From Patiria miniata (lineage: Eukaryota; Echinodermata; Asteroidea; Valvatida; Asterinidae): a stretch of DNA of 64,000 bases. The stretch is taken from positions 14,857,606-14,921,605 of the forward strand of contig NW_024037064.1 in NCBI RefSeq assembly GCF_015706575.1, written 5' to 3'. The translations under genes and the position numbers were made by a program. Of this stretch, positions 1 to 14,400 are shown in pieces; the first letter of the stretch is position 1; the number at the start of each line of letters is the position of its first letter. Below the pieces are notes generated by a model that saw only the letters and a list, made by a program, of their open reading frames with translations, searched no databases and was not told the DNA's origin.

Positions 1-61
1 CAATATGAATATCGAGGAGGGAGGGGGGAACAGGATGTGGGTAGGGAGCTGTTGCTAAAAT

Positions 62-188
62 GTCTAGTCCAAACATAGGAAGTGTTCTTGGCCCCTTGTT
101 GTTCAATATTTACCCGATGGACCTGTTCAAGATTACCAAGAATTCACTGAACGACTACGCTGACAATGTAAACTCCGATTGTGATAGT
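62..188 (+). pseudogene. LINE reverse-transcriptase fragment (CR1/jockey-like)
   Basis: The plus strand reads through a short peptide containing GSVLGPLLFNIY followed by a decayed YADD-like box (YADN). In CR1/Rex/jockey-type reverse transcriptases these are palm motifs B' and C. The second aspartate of the catalytic box is changed and a stop follows at once, so this is a dead relic. It may belong to the same insertion as the C-terminal LINE remnant at 1447-2090. Confidence 0.6.
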
Positions 189-309
189 TGATTGACCTCA
201 GTCGCATTGACAGGGTACTCCATACTGCCCGATTTCTTTATGATGGCAATGCTCTGTGTGATCTGGGCCATGGACGTAATGGCAGTAATGTATTTATGCT
301 GTACAAGAT

Positions 310-415
310 ACGGTCCAATCCAGTGTTGGAGCAAAGGCTTTGACCCTCAAGGCCAAGGCCAAGGCTTTGACCCTCAAGCCTCGAGGCCAAGGCCAAGGCC
401 CTGTTTTATGAAATG
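310..415. repeat. AAGGCC-rich minisatellite, copy 1
   Basis: Short imperfect repeats of an AAGGCC/CCTCAAG core. A second block with the same words lies at 1310-1446, in the same orientation. No coding function is apparent. Confidence 0.6.
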
Positions 416-463
416 ACCACTGATATAGAACTAATTATAGTCACATGAGTGACACATCATCAC

Positions 464-758
464 GCAAGGGCGGATCCAGAACACAATTTGGGGGGGGGGG
501 GAAGAAATGTTGTTCCCCCCCCCTCCAAAAAAAATAAGTGGTTCAAAAAATTACGGCTTGGGCAAAAAATTTTGGATTCGAGATGCTCTGTGGTGCGATT
601 TGAGGCAATTTCTGACCACTTTAACCAATGTTTTTTGAGGAAAAGATGGTGGGGTACTCATTGCCTGCCTTTATTACGACGTCACATAAAAACAAATGGT
701 TTCGGGTTTTTTTTGGGGGGGGGGCATGGCCCCTTTTGGCCCCCCTGGATCCGCCCTT
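464..758. mobile_element. hAT-like MITE with 8-bp target duplication
   Basis: The ends are inverted copies of AAGGGCGGATCCAG, and both flanks carry ATCATCAC (456-463 and 759-766), an 8-bp direct duplication. The interior has runs of G and C and no coding capacity. TIR plus 8-bp duplication is what hAT-derived miniature elements leave. The left end may include two extra bases (GC) not matched on the right. Confidence 0.75.
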
Positions 759-1309
759 ATCATCACAAATTGCTCGTTACGAAGAACAACATTTCTTTAA
801 TTGCAATCAACATGCTCGCATAGGCCTACACCGTTTTATGACTGCACTGTATCTATTAAAGTATAAGTTCAGGTCTTCAATATGGTTTAACTAAACAAAA
901 TAATGATTTACTTCTATATTGACACACAATTCTCCCAAGTGTAACAAAAGGGGATCCAAGAAACTGATTTGCGAAATTTATATTTGCTGGCCCAACATGG
1001 TCAGAAATATCAGCATTAAAAACAGATACATGCAAATCTTTAGCACTTATCAGGGAGACATAATATACAACCAATCAGATCTATTCCATAGTTATATGCA
1101 ATTAAAGTGATCATCTCATTAGCCCCACAAGTGTACGGAATATTTTTGCAGCAAATCTACTACAATGGTAACAAAATGTGATGCTACACAAGTGGAAGTG
1201 TGGCCAACACACAAATCTATAGGATGCTTCCCTCCTCCATGGTGATACGATAAAAATGGTAACAGCAAAATTTCGAACAGATTTATCTGGAAAATTCAAA
1301 AATCTATGG

Positions 1310-1446
1310 GCCTTGAAGAGCCTTGACTCAAAATTGCAAGGCCCTGAACCCTCAAGGCCAAGGCTTTTGCCCTCAAGCCTCGAGGCCAAGGCCAAGGCCC
1401 TAAAATCCAGCCTTAAGGCAGCCTTAAGGCCAAGGCCCAGCATCAA
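1310..1446. repeat. AAGGCC-rich minisatellite, copy 2
   Basis: Same repeat words as at 310-415, in the same orientation, abutting the LINE C-terminal remnant to the right. The shared block suggests a dispersed repeat or that both lie in one decayed element. Confidence 0.55.
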
Positions 1447-2090
1447 GGCACTACATCACTGGTCCAATCTGCTTCATCCCCTGAACAATTATGTCCCTGA
1501 GCCGTATGTGCCGTCAAGAAATACTCGACTTGCATCGTCTCTGCATCGGCTTACTCTGCAGCCGATGAGATGTCGCACCAGCCAGTTCCAGCGTTGTGTC
1601 TTGCCCAGTGCCGTACAGCTATGGAATTCCTTACATGGTGACATATGTGCAGCAGGCAGTGTACATACTTTTAAGTCAATGGGCCAACAGGTGTGTGGGG
1701 GTTGCTGTAAAGCAACTGAAAGTGCTTGACATCATCGCCATAGACAAACAACGACGTGAGGCTAAAATAATCGAAGTCAGTATTCCTGCAGACGGCAACA
1801 TCAGAAGGAAGTTTGCCAAGAAATGAGACAAACACTAAGACCTTAGGATGGAGATCCAGAAAATGTGGCATGTCAAGGCCACCATACATCCTGTCATCGG
1901 TTCAATTGGTCTCATGCTGAAGGAAACAGTTCAACAGGCTGAACACCTTAGGGTAAAGACACACCTTCTCCAACGGACAGTCATCCTCCAAACATGCAAC
2001 ATCATCCGTCGCTTCCTAAAACCAAACCATCTAGCTCCTGGTGCATCATCAACTGCGATGGAAACCTACGACGGACAAAGTGGCTAAACT
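1447..2090 (+). pseudogene. LINE ORF2 C-terminal remnant
   Basis: The first part reads a typical LINE reverse-transcriptase tail (…CVLPSAVQLWNSLHGDI… then …VHTFKSM), in which LWNSLP-DI and SFK are recurrent words. After frameshifts it continues with words such as EAKIIEVSIPADGNIRRK and EIQKMWHVKATIHPV, a tail shared by many marine-invertebrate LINE proteins. At least two frame changes and stops break it. A poly-purine run and an AATAATAATAATAATGA-like tail lie near 2160. Confidence 0.6.
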
Positions 2091-2282
2091 GCTTTTTCTT
2101 TGGACTAATCATAGTCTCCAAAAAATGTAGTCCACTGGCTGATAAGCTATGTTTACTAGAAATAATAATAATAATGAGGATTAGGGGCAAGGGGGTCCTC
2201 TGAGGGGGAGATGGGAGGTGATGCAAACTGTTAATGATACAATCAATAACAAAAATAGATCACAATCTGTCATTGACCTCAC

Positions 2283-2486
2283 CTCCAGTACCACATTTCT
2301 CCAAGAAATCTAGGAAATGCATTGTTGTTGCTTCCTCTTTCTCTCTGTTGTTGCTTCCCTCTTCACTGTATTTGATATCAAAGAGGTCAAATACCTGGTC
2401 TGCATCAAGTTTGCGGTCAGCAACACTGCCAAAGATACTCCGTATGCAATCTAGATAAATAACAGACACCAAAGTATGACAGATTG
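2283..2486 (-). CDS. HECT-like gene exon 9 (last visible exon)
   Basis: A pyrimidine-rich acceptor (TTTTTCTCCATATGTAG) gives a start at 2486 that fits the phase of exon 8; the donor is GGAG/GTGAGG. It contains LFDIKYSEEGSNNREKEE followed by MHFLDFLEKC, the GSN-R-E-T-..F-DFL block of G2E3-like HECT domains. The acceptor choice is the least certain of the gene. Confidence 0.6.
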
Positions 2487-5400
2487 CTACATATGGAGAA
2501 AAATCAACAAATCTCCAAACTTTAACACCCCAGGTAAACTTGTGGGTCTTTCCATTGTGCTGGTTGTTCATCTTGTTGAATATCTACCTTACTGTCACTC
2601 AAATTGGTTTCCAAACTGAAATTTATAAGAGTCATTTCGTGTAATTACTTCATATATGTGTCCACACAAAAAAAAAAAATGCTTCTATGCTTTGTGGTAT
2701 GAAAGAACTTGGGGAACAAGTAACCAAAAAATGTTTTTTAATCTGTTATTTTGCCCGTTGCCATGTTACGGGCCATTACGTTTTTTGGCCATTCATTTAG
2801 GCAATTTTGAGGTTGCAAAAATTCATTTTTTGCGTTATTGTCAAAGGTCGTCAAGCCAAACTGCGAAGTAATGTCAACAAAAGTAACTATATCACGACAA
2901 AGTATCATCCTTACCCTTACAAGAAAAAATATAAAAACTCTTCTGAAAAAATCCCCTTTATATTAGTCCCTAACCGTACAATACAGCATGTTTTTGCAAG
3001 TAGCAAAACTGCATTTTGTAACCCATTTTTAACCATCCAAAGTGGCACTTGCCAGGGCACTCGAATAATTTCCCTTCAGCTAAGGTAAGTTCAGACATTG
3101 GTCTTTTCATATCTGGTGAGAAAATCTTGGGTTATTGTATATCCTTTGTATGGGCGTAGCCAGCGGGGGTAAGGGGGATATTTACACCCCCCCCCAATAT
3201 TTTCTAAATACTGTCCTTTTCCATTCAAATGACCTTTTTTCACCAGCGCTTACCTGCCCCCCCCCCCCAATATTTGTGAAGAGTGCCCTTTTTTTTAACA
3301 AGTCCCCTTTTTCTGAGCAAGTGCCCTTTTTAAAAAGAAGTCGTGCCCTTTGTTGTCCCATAGGCCGTTCCGGGTGCCTTTTGGGGGGGGGGGGGGGGAA
3401 TTACGTGCATGTATCGCCCTCAAAAGCACCATATAGTGTCTATTAGTGTGCACAACCGTCGGTTTTGAAGAGCGCCCCCATCGATAGATGGTACCAGCCC
3501 ACCCCCCTGCCGCCCCTCTTCCTACTCCAGTGCTCATTATGAGCAATGACCCCTCCCCTCCCAAAGAATTCAACATGTTTTATTGTTCCCTCCTTTGTTA
3601 ACTTCCAATACCTTGGGGAGTGAATATCATCTGTCCGCTCTCAAACCACGTTATATTTGTATACTATTTTACCTGGATATGACTGGGCATATTGCTTCAT
3701 GCCATAGAAGTCCATTCCTCTTAGCAGTGTGTTCAACTGTGCATGCTGGTCGAATATCAGGTAGTGTTTGCATGCAGCACCGATTAGTTCTTTCTTGTTG
3801 GCAAGATTTAGCACCTTCCTCCAGTTGACCTCCGTCAACACGAGGTCACATCCTTCCTGCTGACATGCATTTTGAATGTCCTCTTCTGTAGTGGCGTCAT
3901 TGACCTGTTAACACACAAAAAAAAAACCATCAGTCCACATGGAAACATATGCTGATGCGGGTCCGGCCCCAAAGACTTTAACAGGTAAATTCGTCATAAA
4001 CCAAATTTTCCCCTCAAATATTAAAAACAAAATATGGCTTGTTAATGGAGCACCCACACTGTTGAAAGGGCAACCATGGTTACCTTATAATAGACAAGTG
4101 GCTGTCCCATTTACTACATTCAATTACAAATTACAATAAAAATGAAATTGAACTCTCATCAATTTGACAATGACCTTAATCAAAAATGAAATCAATAAAT
4201 ACCAGAAAAATAATTGGAAAGAATTTTGTATATGGGATTGCCTTCACTTATTTTGCAAAAAATGACTCGTCGAGTAACAAGAAATGCAAATCTATTAAAT
4301 AAAGAGACTGACTTTGTGCACGAGGGCTAAGGTGTGTGTAACCGACAGACAACTTAATATCACTCAATGACATATTTAAGCCCACATGACTTCAGTGATT
4401 AATAAGAAAGCCTTTGACCTTGTTTGGCAAGAGGGTCTGTGTGCAATCCTGAGAAAATTGAACGTCAGCAAGGGAATTGTGAATGCCATTGAAACCCTGT
4501 AGAAAGCATCTCAAAGTGCAGTCCTATATGGAGATCAGATCAGAGAATGGTTCCAGACACGGCACAAAAAGGATTTAAGGCAAGGCTGCCTTTTGTCTCC
4601 AACAATCTGCAACATATTCCTTGAAAACATCATAACAGAAGCTCTACCAGATTTTCAGGGCTCAGTCAAGAAAGGATGTATAACAGTGTCAAACTTGAGA
4701 TTTGCTGATGACATGACCTTGTAGCAGGATTGGCAGAAGAACCGAGAGAGATAACAACAAAGTTGAAGCGAAGTGCAAGGAATTATGGGATGGAGATTAG
4801 CCTCAGTCAAAAGCAAAGTTATGAAGATGGGGTCAGATGAAGAAGTCGAAGACTCAGTAGTCACCCAGTTTAAGTAACTTGGCTCAACAATCACAAAGGA
4901 TGCAAGATCTGTAGCTGAAAAATCAAAATGAGGATTGCAACTGCCACCTCAGCCTTAGCAAAATTGAAACACCTCTGGGGTGACAAGAACATCTCCATGG
5001 CATCAAAAACGCAGCTACTGTGGGCCCTGATAACATCTATCTTCTCTTATGGTTGTGAGACCTGGACAATAACAGCAGAGACAGAGTAGAAAATCAACGC
5101 CTTTGAGATGAATTGTACGCGGAGACTGCTGCAAGTTCATTACTCAAGCCACACCACTAACCAAGTTGTACGTGAGCTAATGGACAGCTATATTGGCAAA
5201 CGAGAGATTATTCACAGTCGTCAAAAAAAGAGAAAACTCCACTGGTTTGGAAACATGGTCAGATGGAAGCGGAGTCTCGCAAACACAATCATGGAGGGTG
5301 GAACAGATGGTAGAAAATTAAAACAGCAAAAATGTGGGCAGACAACATCAAGGAGTGGATTGGTCTTAACTGGGCAGAACTTCTTAGAACAGCAGAAGAC

Positions 5401-8400
5401 CGAAACAAATGGAGGAACTGTGTGACAAAAACCATCATAACGTCGCCCCTACGGCCCTAAAACTATGGGACAGAAGGAAGGAAGGATATATCCTTCAATA
5501 CTGCATCCTACCTTTTGAAGCCCATTTCTCCTTGATGCTTCAGCAATCCAGGAAATATGCAGTGTTGGGTTTTCTTCACTGATGAGTAGCTCAGCTATTA
5601 CTGGGTGTAAGAATGGTAGTGACTGCCTCCCATGCAGCACCGCGGCGGCAAATATTTTTCCAACTGCATGCAATGTGCCGTCAGCAATGGCACTGGCACT
5701 CCCCCTAGGGAGCATCATCCCTGAGAAAAACAAAATATCCATTTCATCTGTAAATCAATAGACAACATCTGGAAACACTAGGCTAGTATAATATACAAAT
5801 AATGAATGTTTAGGAGTGCAATGGTGAGAATATTTTCATGAGTTGAAAGATTGAATTTTCCATTGAACGAGGTGAAGCCGAGTTGAATGGAACATTCAAA
5901 CTTTCAAGGAATGAAAATATTCTCACCATTGCATGAATGCAAAACATGCAATCAATGACAAGATTTAACTGGGTGTTATATAACAGTAATCGACAATGCA
6001 AAAATAATTGCATAACATTATATCAACCTACTAACAGTTATTTGTAGGTACTCAGCTGCTCAGCAAGTGCCAGTGAAATGGCATTATCAACATAAAGAGC
6101 TCCGTTATCTCCCACCCCCTGTACATTATTTTTCAAGCACACAAACAAAATGTGGCAATTGCTTTTTGAAAAAAATGTCTCAACACATAGAGTGTGGTTG
6201 TCAGGTCAACATGAACAACACGACCTCTTGATGTCATGAGTGAAAAAAAAATACCAACTAGCATCCCATTTGTGGTGGATGGTTACATTGGATGGAAATA
6301 CTAAAACAGGAGATGGGAGTGAACTTCCGTCGAGTAAAACCATTTCCCAAGGGGATGACAAACTTGAACATATCTAAAATGTATGCTTACCAGGATCGCC
6401 ACATAGAAAATGATCCCTTAGTTGAGGAAGAACAAGATTGAAGAGTTCCCTGGTTAACCCTCCGGTGTCAACACCACTCTCACCAACAAAGTACACGTTC
6501 AAGGCATTGTCTCCTTTAAGGCTCCTATTCTTAAAAGCTCGGAGTGTGTCATCTTTAACATGCCTCCTACGGACAACAACTCTAGACGTATCCTCGCTTG
6601 ATGTGCACTGAGTTGCGTGCCACTGCAACAAGCTTACTCGCATTGTGCTTTGGTCACTGCGTGTGTAAAAATGAACATTAAATCATTTTATTGCAATATT
6701 TAATAAGTTAAACTCCAAAAAAAAGGAAGCATATGAACAGGACACATATGGTGAAACTCATTTTCATATTACCATCACAATGCAAAAATATGTTAATCTG
6801 TCCTTTTAGTGGAAAAAAATGGGTCTTTTCAACGCTTACAAAATTTCTTTCACTTTCAATGGGGACTTTTTAATGTCCACTATTAAAGCTTCAGGGGCAT
6901 ATGAGGCTTCTATTGCATTCAGGACAGGTACAAGGTGTACAATACCAATATGGGCGGTTTAAAAAAGGGCAAAGCAAAATACACCATATCCATGCATGTC
7001 AATTTACACCATGGGTCTGAGTAATTTGATGATGTACATTGAGGACAGGGAAGAAAGCAATGCCATATCCTCAATTGGCAAACTCGCCTTGATTTGAAAA
7101 CTTGCAGAAAGAGCAATAAGAAAGACATGTACTAAACTGGAAAGCACTAACAAGGTGAATATCAACGTATTTCAACAGGTTTTTTTTCTCTTTTCCCCCC
7201 TTTTTTAGATAAAAAAAGGCTGAAAAGTGGCATCTCTTTTAATATTTTTCTCTATATGAATTTCAGTCAGTGCTGTACACAACCTTTAATAAAAGTAGCC
7301 TGGTGGCCCGCCAAGCTTGGCAAAACTCCTGTCATGTTTACAATGCTGCCGCCAATCTTTAAAATTCAGATCCAAACCAGGCATCTGTTTGGACAGGTGT
7401 ATAATTTGTGCATGGCAGTTTGAAGGCAGGGACACTTCCACAGTTTTGACCTGTATAACCTTAGGATGGTTTAACAGGTCCATTTCAGATCTAAATTGCA
7501 TGGTCTGCATATTAATATTTTTCAAATTTTTATTTTTACAGCCCCTCCAAGATCCCCCCCTTCAATATGGGCCATTTATCAGCCTTGAGATTTAAAACTT
7601 TATCCCATCAACCACATTGACAACTGATCTATTTGGCATTGCCACAGTTGTTAGGGTATAGTTTAACTTTTATGACACTGACATGTGCAATTAAACTTAC
7701 ACTGTTGCAGGGACATCTTCTGAATTCAATGTACTTGGAATTTCATCCGGTTCTTCGAGTTCAGGAGTTTCGTCCTCCAGCAAGTTCATATAAGTCCTAT
7801 AAAGAAACAGTGAACAACTGTTAACATCCAGAAACATTCATCTGCTGCCACTACAAGACCCACCCTTCCCGAAGGCACTGAACAATACAAAGGAAACATA
7901 AGAAAACGCTGTTTCCAAAGATTCAACAAGTGCTGTGAAGGGTATGTGAAATGTCATACAGTGGTGTTTTCTTCATTAAAGTTTCACATGAACAACAAAG
8001 AATGATATGCATTAAGTCCACTGGGCTGGTGGGACTGAACATGGGGTTTAGAAAAAAGAACATCTACACCATTTCACTAATAGATTGAAATATAGTCATT
8101 TCTGTCCATCTGAGGCAAGAAACTAAGGTGCTGCATCGAAGACGTATAATAAAATTATAAAATTTACTGTGGCGCAGTGTATTATTTACAGTGCCTTAGG
8201 TATGATGGACATGTGCTGACAGAAATTTTAGAAATATGCTCTTACTGGTAGAATGGGGAGAAACATGCAGTTGGTGGCCAAGTGACTGTACTTGTAGTTG
8301 GTGGCCGAGTGACTGTACTGGTAGTTGGTGGCCAAGTGACTGTACTTGTAGTTGGTGGCCGAGTGACTGTACTGGTAGTTGGTGGCTGAGAGACTGTACT

Positions 8401-11400
8401 GGTAGTTGGTGGCTGAGAGACTGTACTGGTAGTAGGGCTAGTGAACTTTTTTTTAAATGGTTGTATTTGTTTAAGAGATTGCTTTCATTGTGAAGCCCAC
8501 CCAAAAAGAAAACAAATGATGGTAAAATTGCAAAAATTGACCCGTGCAATCCAAAGTTATGGCCAAATATATGTCGATCAAATGACGTTATTTTGTATAG
8601 GAAATGTGTACGAAAATGGTGTATTTTTGTGAAATTGAATAAAAAGGCATATTTGAACATCTGTTGTGGTGTAAATAAACACTTTGGTAAACTTCAACTT
8701 GTTTTTGTCCATTGTTTATCACAAATACTATTGGTTTCAGTTGGTTTTGAGTTAATAAAAAACTTGATATGCAATAAAATGATTGTTAAAAATGTACTTT
8801 TACACTAAAAATCATGAACGGCAAGGTTGAAAAATGACTAAGTCCTACCCAAAAAGCACTAAAAGTAACAAAACTTCCATTCACTAGAACATATTTTCAC
8901 CAAATTTGGATGACACAAGGATTGTGTGTAGATACAGCATGTGGACCAAAAAAAGACCAAAAAAAAATCTAAAATCTAAAAAAAAACCTTCTTTTTTTTG
9001 CTAATTTTTGGCCAAAATGGAGAAATTTCAGTCTGGCATGCGTAAACGTGTAAACTGGCCCAAGCCGAAGTCCAATTCTCAATGCCCCAAATCCCCAAAT
9101 TTGACAAAAATTTAAACAAAGATATAAAACTTGGGTATCCCATTTAGGTTATAAAACGAAGTTTCTCTCATATTTGGGTTATTTTATCCCATTTTGGTGC
9201 AAATCTCATAAGCCTAGTAATTTAGTAAAAAAAAAGTATGCGCTGTGCGTAATGATTTTCCTGCGTAATTCCAATGGCCTAACGTTACATCAGTGCCCAT
9301 CACATTTGTACACAAAAATCGTACATGCTATAGCCACCCAACAAACTGTAAAAACATCAGATTTCACTCTCAAAAACGGCCACAAAGTTATTAGATATGC
9401 TACCTGAGATACAAGGAGAGATCGATTATTAAGATCGAGGAACTACGATGTGGGCAAAAAGTGAAATGATCGCCGGTACTGCGGTAGCAAAAACACTCCG
9501 AGTTCCATTTCGTTTACACCACGTGCGATGGAGTCTGGACGGTTTCCGAAAACGAAGAACTTACACCGGTATCCACTGACATATTCTGACCGTACGGGCC
9601 ATGAAGGGAACCAGTGTAGAATATGCATTACGCGACGCCTCACGTGACAATGTTTTGGCTGCACTCGATCTCAAACGTGATAATTTTCTGTTGCGTTTAC
9701 ATTATCACGTGCCGGGAACGAAACAGTGATGCTCACACGACGCGCGCTGTCAAACAGAAGGCGCCATGATGAAAATACATCGCGACACAAATGTGTCTAT
9801 AACTCTAAAATACAATCATATTTTGAAGGTTTTTAAAAAAGCATTTCAAGCTTCGATATCACTTATTACAATTTTCAAGGTTCCATTATTATTTTCAATG
9901 TATTTCGTGATGAAAAAGTTTTGGGAAAAACAAAAAGAATCGTAACTTTGCAACGCGTAGGCCGATTATCATGGAACGTGGATGGTTGAATGGCATTTTC
10001 AATAAGCTTTCGACTGACGTATGGTTTCTTGACGTCTGCTATGCTACACTACTGTCAAGACCGAGTTAAACACAGTCACCAGGGCAGACAATTCTTGCCG
10101 TGGATCTTGAACGCATGGACCGGTCTGTGCGCGCCGCATGGCCCGTGAACGTAACATGTCATGCGCGCAGCATTTTTCGTACTCGGAGTTAAAATGAGAC
10201 TTTTCAAACAGCAAAAACAAGTGTAATTTCGACTCAAATCACAATCACAATGGGAAAATATGTAAGTTTATTACATCATTGAACTATCATCATAAATTAC
10301 GAGGAATATTTCAAAATTTTAACTTATAAATGGGGAATGAAAACATCCGGCTTTTTGAAACAAAATCACCGGGCGTGTGTATGTTGCGCGCATTCGTTTT
10401 GTACACAAAGTGATCACCGGCAGCAAACAGCGAGTGCACGAGCCCTACTGGTAGTTGGTGGCTGAGAGACTGTACTGGTAGTTGGTGGCTGAGAGACTGT
10501 ACTGGTAGTTGGTGGCTGAGAGACTGTACTGGTAGTTGGTGGCTGAGAGACTGTACTGGTAGTTGGTGGCTGAGAGACTGTACTGGTAGTTGGTGGCTGA
10601 GAGACTGTACTGGTAGTTGGTGGCTGAGAGACTGTACTGGTAGTTGGTGGCTGAGAGACTGTACTGGTAGTTGGTGGCTGAGAGACTGTACTGGTGGAAG
10701 GTGCTGGGCTGGTGTTTCTCACCGGAGCAGCTATGGAAACTTGAGGAAGATCTTCATCATCACTAAAATCCTGTGAAGAGAGTCACACGAATAACACTTT
10801 GTAGCTGAAAGCATGACATAGAACAAGATTTAGGGGTTGTGCCATTTCTAACTTTCACATCCTCTGTGTGATTTTGACTCAAGTTTTGTAAAGATGTGGG
10901 CTAGTGCTCATGTGCAAATGTACACATCATCAACCATGCAATTGTTCATTTTATCAGGAGTGTGTAATGTTACAAAGGTTTCAATAAGGAAACATTTATA
11001 ATAATAATAATAATAATAACTGGATTTGTATAGCGCCAAATTACCAAAGGATACAAGGCGCTAGAAAAGAAGAAAGAGGAATAGAAGACAAAAAACAACA
11101 AAAGAAGGACATGCAGCTACGTTTTGGGGAAAAGGTAGGTCTTGAGAGCCTTTTTGAAGGAAAAGACACTGCATGAGTTTCTGATGGAGATGGGCAGGTT
11201 CATTTTACACTGGCCTTATTCGCACATGTAACAAGATGTCACAAACCCCTAGGGGGGTTGATGAGAAGTGAGAATGTAGTATGAGTAGCCTACTCTTTCA
11301 TTTTTCTTTTCAAATACCATCAAATCCAATTATCACATTCTGTTCAATACAGAACTATGTAATTAATATTCTCCAACAAAAATATTGAATCACATTTCCA

Positions 11401-14400
11401 TGTAATCACAACCCATGCTCAAAAACTTGTGATGTAACTGTGCAATTACACAACTAAAAGTACACTGAAATATTCATAAGTCAAACATCAAGGGAACAGG
11501 TTCCAAATTTGACCTTAGCAGAGTTTTCAGTTAAGCAGGGTTGTACATGTTCTACAAAATCACACAATTACTGACACACAGAGGGAGAACAACAGATCCT
11601 TTCAGTCCTCGGGAGTTGGGTCTTTTCTTGGAAACGATCCTCTGTAGTACATGTAGGTTTGTGTTTTTGGTCGATGGGAGAGTGTTATATTACATGTTAA
11701 AAGGGAAACACAAAGTATTGGCCTCAACAGTATAGTAAAACAGGACTGTTTATGTATACATATGTATATTGAAGGCAATGGATTCTTTGTTTTACTAAAC
11801 AGTTGCTTTGAGTTATCAGAGTTCGACTTATAGAGATTTCACTGTTTGCACTTTTTAATAAAGTATTGAACTACACTGTTACAGATGCCCCATTACACAC
11901 GCTTGTGAGGCACCGTGTGTAGAAAAAAATATGTAAAAGGTTATAGCATGACAATGAAAGATCATTACAATTAATGTAGAGTCCTACCAGTTCAGACGTC
12001 AGTCTCCTCTTTTTCCCATCACCGCAGTCTAGTGTTTCCCAAGACAGAGAATACAGTGTAACTGTCATTCACATTGTTGGTACTAACAAATGGAGAATAA
12101 CTAGTCAGTTTAATGGTACACATTGGTTATTATTCGATGATGTTCATCTATTGACTAAATAATAATATACAGATTTAAGCATTGATAATGTGTTATGAAT
12201 GCATGATTCTTGACTGGCACATGACTGAGCTTTGTCAAACACCTATTTTTGTCTCAGTTGTTGCTATTCGGGCTACGCTTAGAAGTGAAACCACAAAAAT
12301 GGAGGGGGAACTGTGAACATTCACGTAAAATCATACTTCAAAACAGGCGGTATACTATTTAACAATGAAGTTGAATTTACAACTCTATAGATCTTCAAAT
12401 TATCAACTTTACCTCAAAGAAATTTTCCGATGTGACATCGTACTGAGCATCACACATAATATAAAGGCACCCTTGACCACAAATGGATAGTACCTCAGCT
12501 CCACTCCATTGAAAGCTAGGAGACACATTCGGGCGCTGCATTTTTTTCCCGCTTCCTGGTATACCACTATAGTGATTTAAAAAAAAAAAAAAGTGACTAA
12601 ATGTAATTATGTGGAGTAGCACAGCTTTGTGTACATGTGTAAATGTCTAACCAAAATCCAAAGATTAATTGACAGCCCTCCAACCCACATTTTTGGGGGG
12701 AGGGGGAAAGAGAGAGAAAAACAATCCGAAGCAATCAATTACTAGCTTTTAACCTCGACTGCGAGCAGACATCCATATATGATGAAAACAACACAAAATG
12801 ACAAAACAAAAACAAAGCCCTTCCTGCCTAGTTACCCTATTTCAATTACCCCATTTAATTGGAAGCAGATATGTTTGTTTTTCACCTAAGCCAGCAAACT
12901 GCAAAGCAAGATTATACATTGTTAATAGCAACTTTGTTCAGTTTATATCAGTCCACTTCGTGATTCAACAATGTAAATGACTATAGGGCAAGGCAAATTA
13001 AATTAAACATCAGTTTCAGCAGTACCAACCACTTCCTTTTGATTCCTTTTTGGGAGGGGTTATACTCTTCTTAATAATCCAAATGGTAAAAGCAACATTT
13101 CACAGGAGATGAATAGCATCCAACTTATGTTATGTTTGTTAAATAGATGCCAGTCTTGAAAGAGGCCAGTCTCAGTCCAAGCCATGTTTAAACAAGAGGG
13201 TAGGCCTCGTCTATCTTGGCAAAGTGATGCTTGGGAGGATCCCCATTTTTCAAAAAACAAAAACACAGGCTACATCATGCTCATAAAAGAAATGCAAAAG
13301 CTAACATACATACATGCAGTCATCTTTCTGCAACGGAATAGAATGTGTCAAAATAGAATGTGTCACATTGACATGGGTCTGGGTACATTACTTCACTCAA
13401 TCAAAAAGAAATCTAATGGCTGTTACACCTGCACAAAACACAATTAAAAACAACTAAGGGGTGGACAAACCTCAGATACTCAAAAACAAATGGACGACCA
13501 TCCGGCAGTTGGAATGCCCGTTGAAACAACGAGGTAATTTCCTCATTCACCTCATTAGGAGACTGATCTCTTGACAGCATTACTTTCCCGGCCATCCCAG
13601 AAACTGCCAAACGTTCACGACACCGGCCTCTTGGTATGGGGACCACAGACTTATGATCATAGGGCAGACAAAAAATGTCCTTTGAAACTAATTTTGCCTT
13701 GGCTTTCGTAGCCTTGCCCCGTCCAGGTCTTCTCATCATAGATGGCATTGGCCATTGATGTATCTGCAAAGTGCAAAATGCAATTTGTTACAGGATGTTT
13801 GGATAATGTACACAGATTGTTATCATACAGGTTTCTGCTCAGGATGTAAGGTTTGCAAACTGTTGAGGGTGCTATACTGTTAGGTACGGAGCTCTTAAAT
13901 TGCCATCCCTCTTGTAGAGATTCTTACATAACTGCGGCCAAGTGAAAGAAAAAGGGAAAATGTCCATACTGAGTCACCACTTTATCTACCGCCAAACATA
14001 TCAATTTTCACCTCACCTTGTGATTTCAACCAAGAGGAAACCAAAAAATTAGGCAAAATGTATTTTTAGAGCACATTTTGGATGCACACGTCGCGCAGAA
14101 CTAAGTAGAAGCAGCCGGTCAAAACTGATTAAAGTGGCTGGAAGACAGGGGTACGTTGTACGCATGACATCGACACGACGTCGCATGAGCCGGCCAATAG
14201 TGCAATACGTCATTATGAATATTTATTTTCTCAGGAATATTTAGTTTATTTCAATGGCTACTTCAAATACGACCAAAGATTGAATATTGCAACAGCGATC
14301 ATGCGCGGCCTAGCGGTTAAGAGTCTTGTGTTCCAAGCAAGAGTCCAAAGTTCGAATTTCGATGAAGTAAGTGACTGATTAATAAATAGAAATAAAGGAA

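Larger units (their letters stand above)
8246..10770 (-). pseudogene. HECT-like gene exon 4, repeat exon split by a transposon
   Basis: The exon starts after CTTCACAG at 10770 (DFSDDEDLPQVSIAAP…) and ends at the CA/GTAAGAG donor below 8246. Its two coding pieces, 10447-10770 and 8246-8433, are both 9-residue TSTVSQPPT repeats in one frame. Between them sits a 2013-bp element (8434-10446). As assembled, translation entering from the right piece meets a stop 10 codons into the element. Removing the element and one target copy conceptually leaves an exon whose phases fit exons 3 and 5. Confidence 0.7.

Noticed and set aside
1..2282. Catalytic-cysteine exon of the HECT-like gene
   Set aside because: The minus strand here shows no LP…TC-type motif; it holds LINE and MITE remnants, so the exon is expected beyond the left edge.
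11871..12068. Open frame ending in a donor-like site, as an exon of the HECT-like gene
   Set aside because: Exons 3 and 4 join in phase 0 directly; the candidate acceptors here give stops in that phase.
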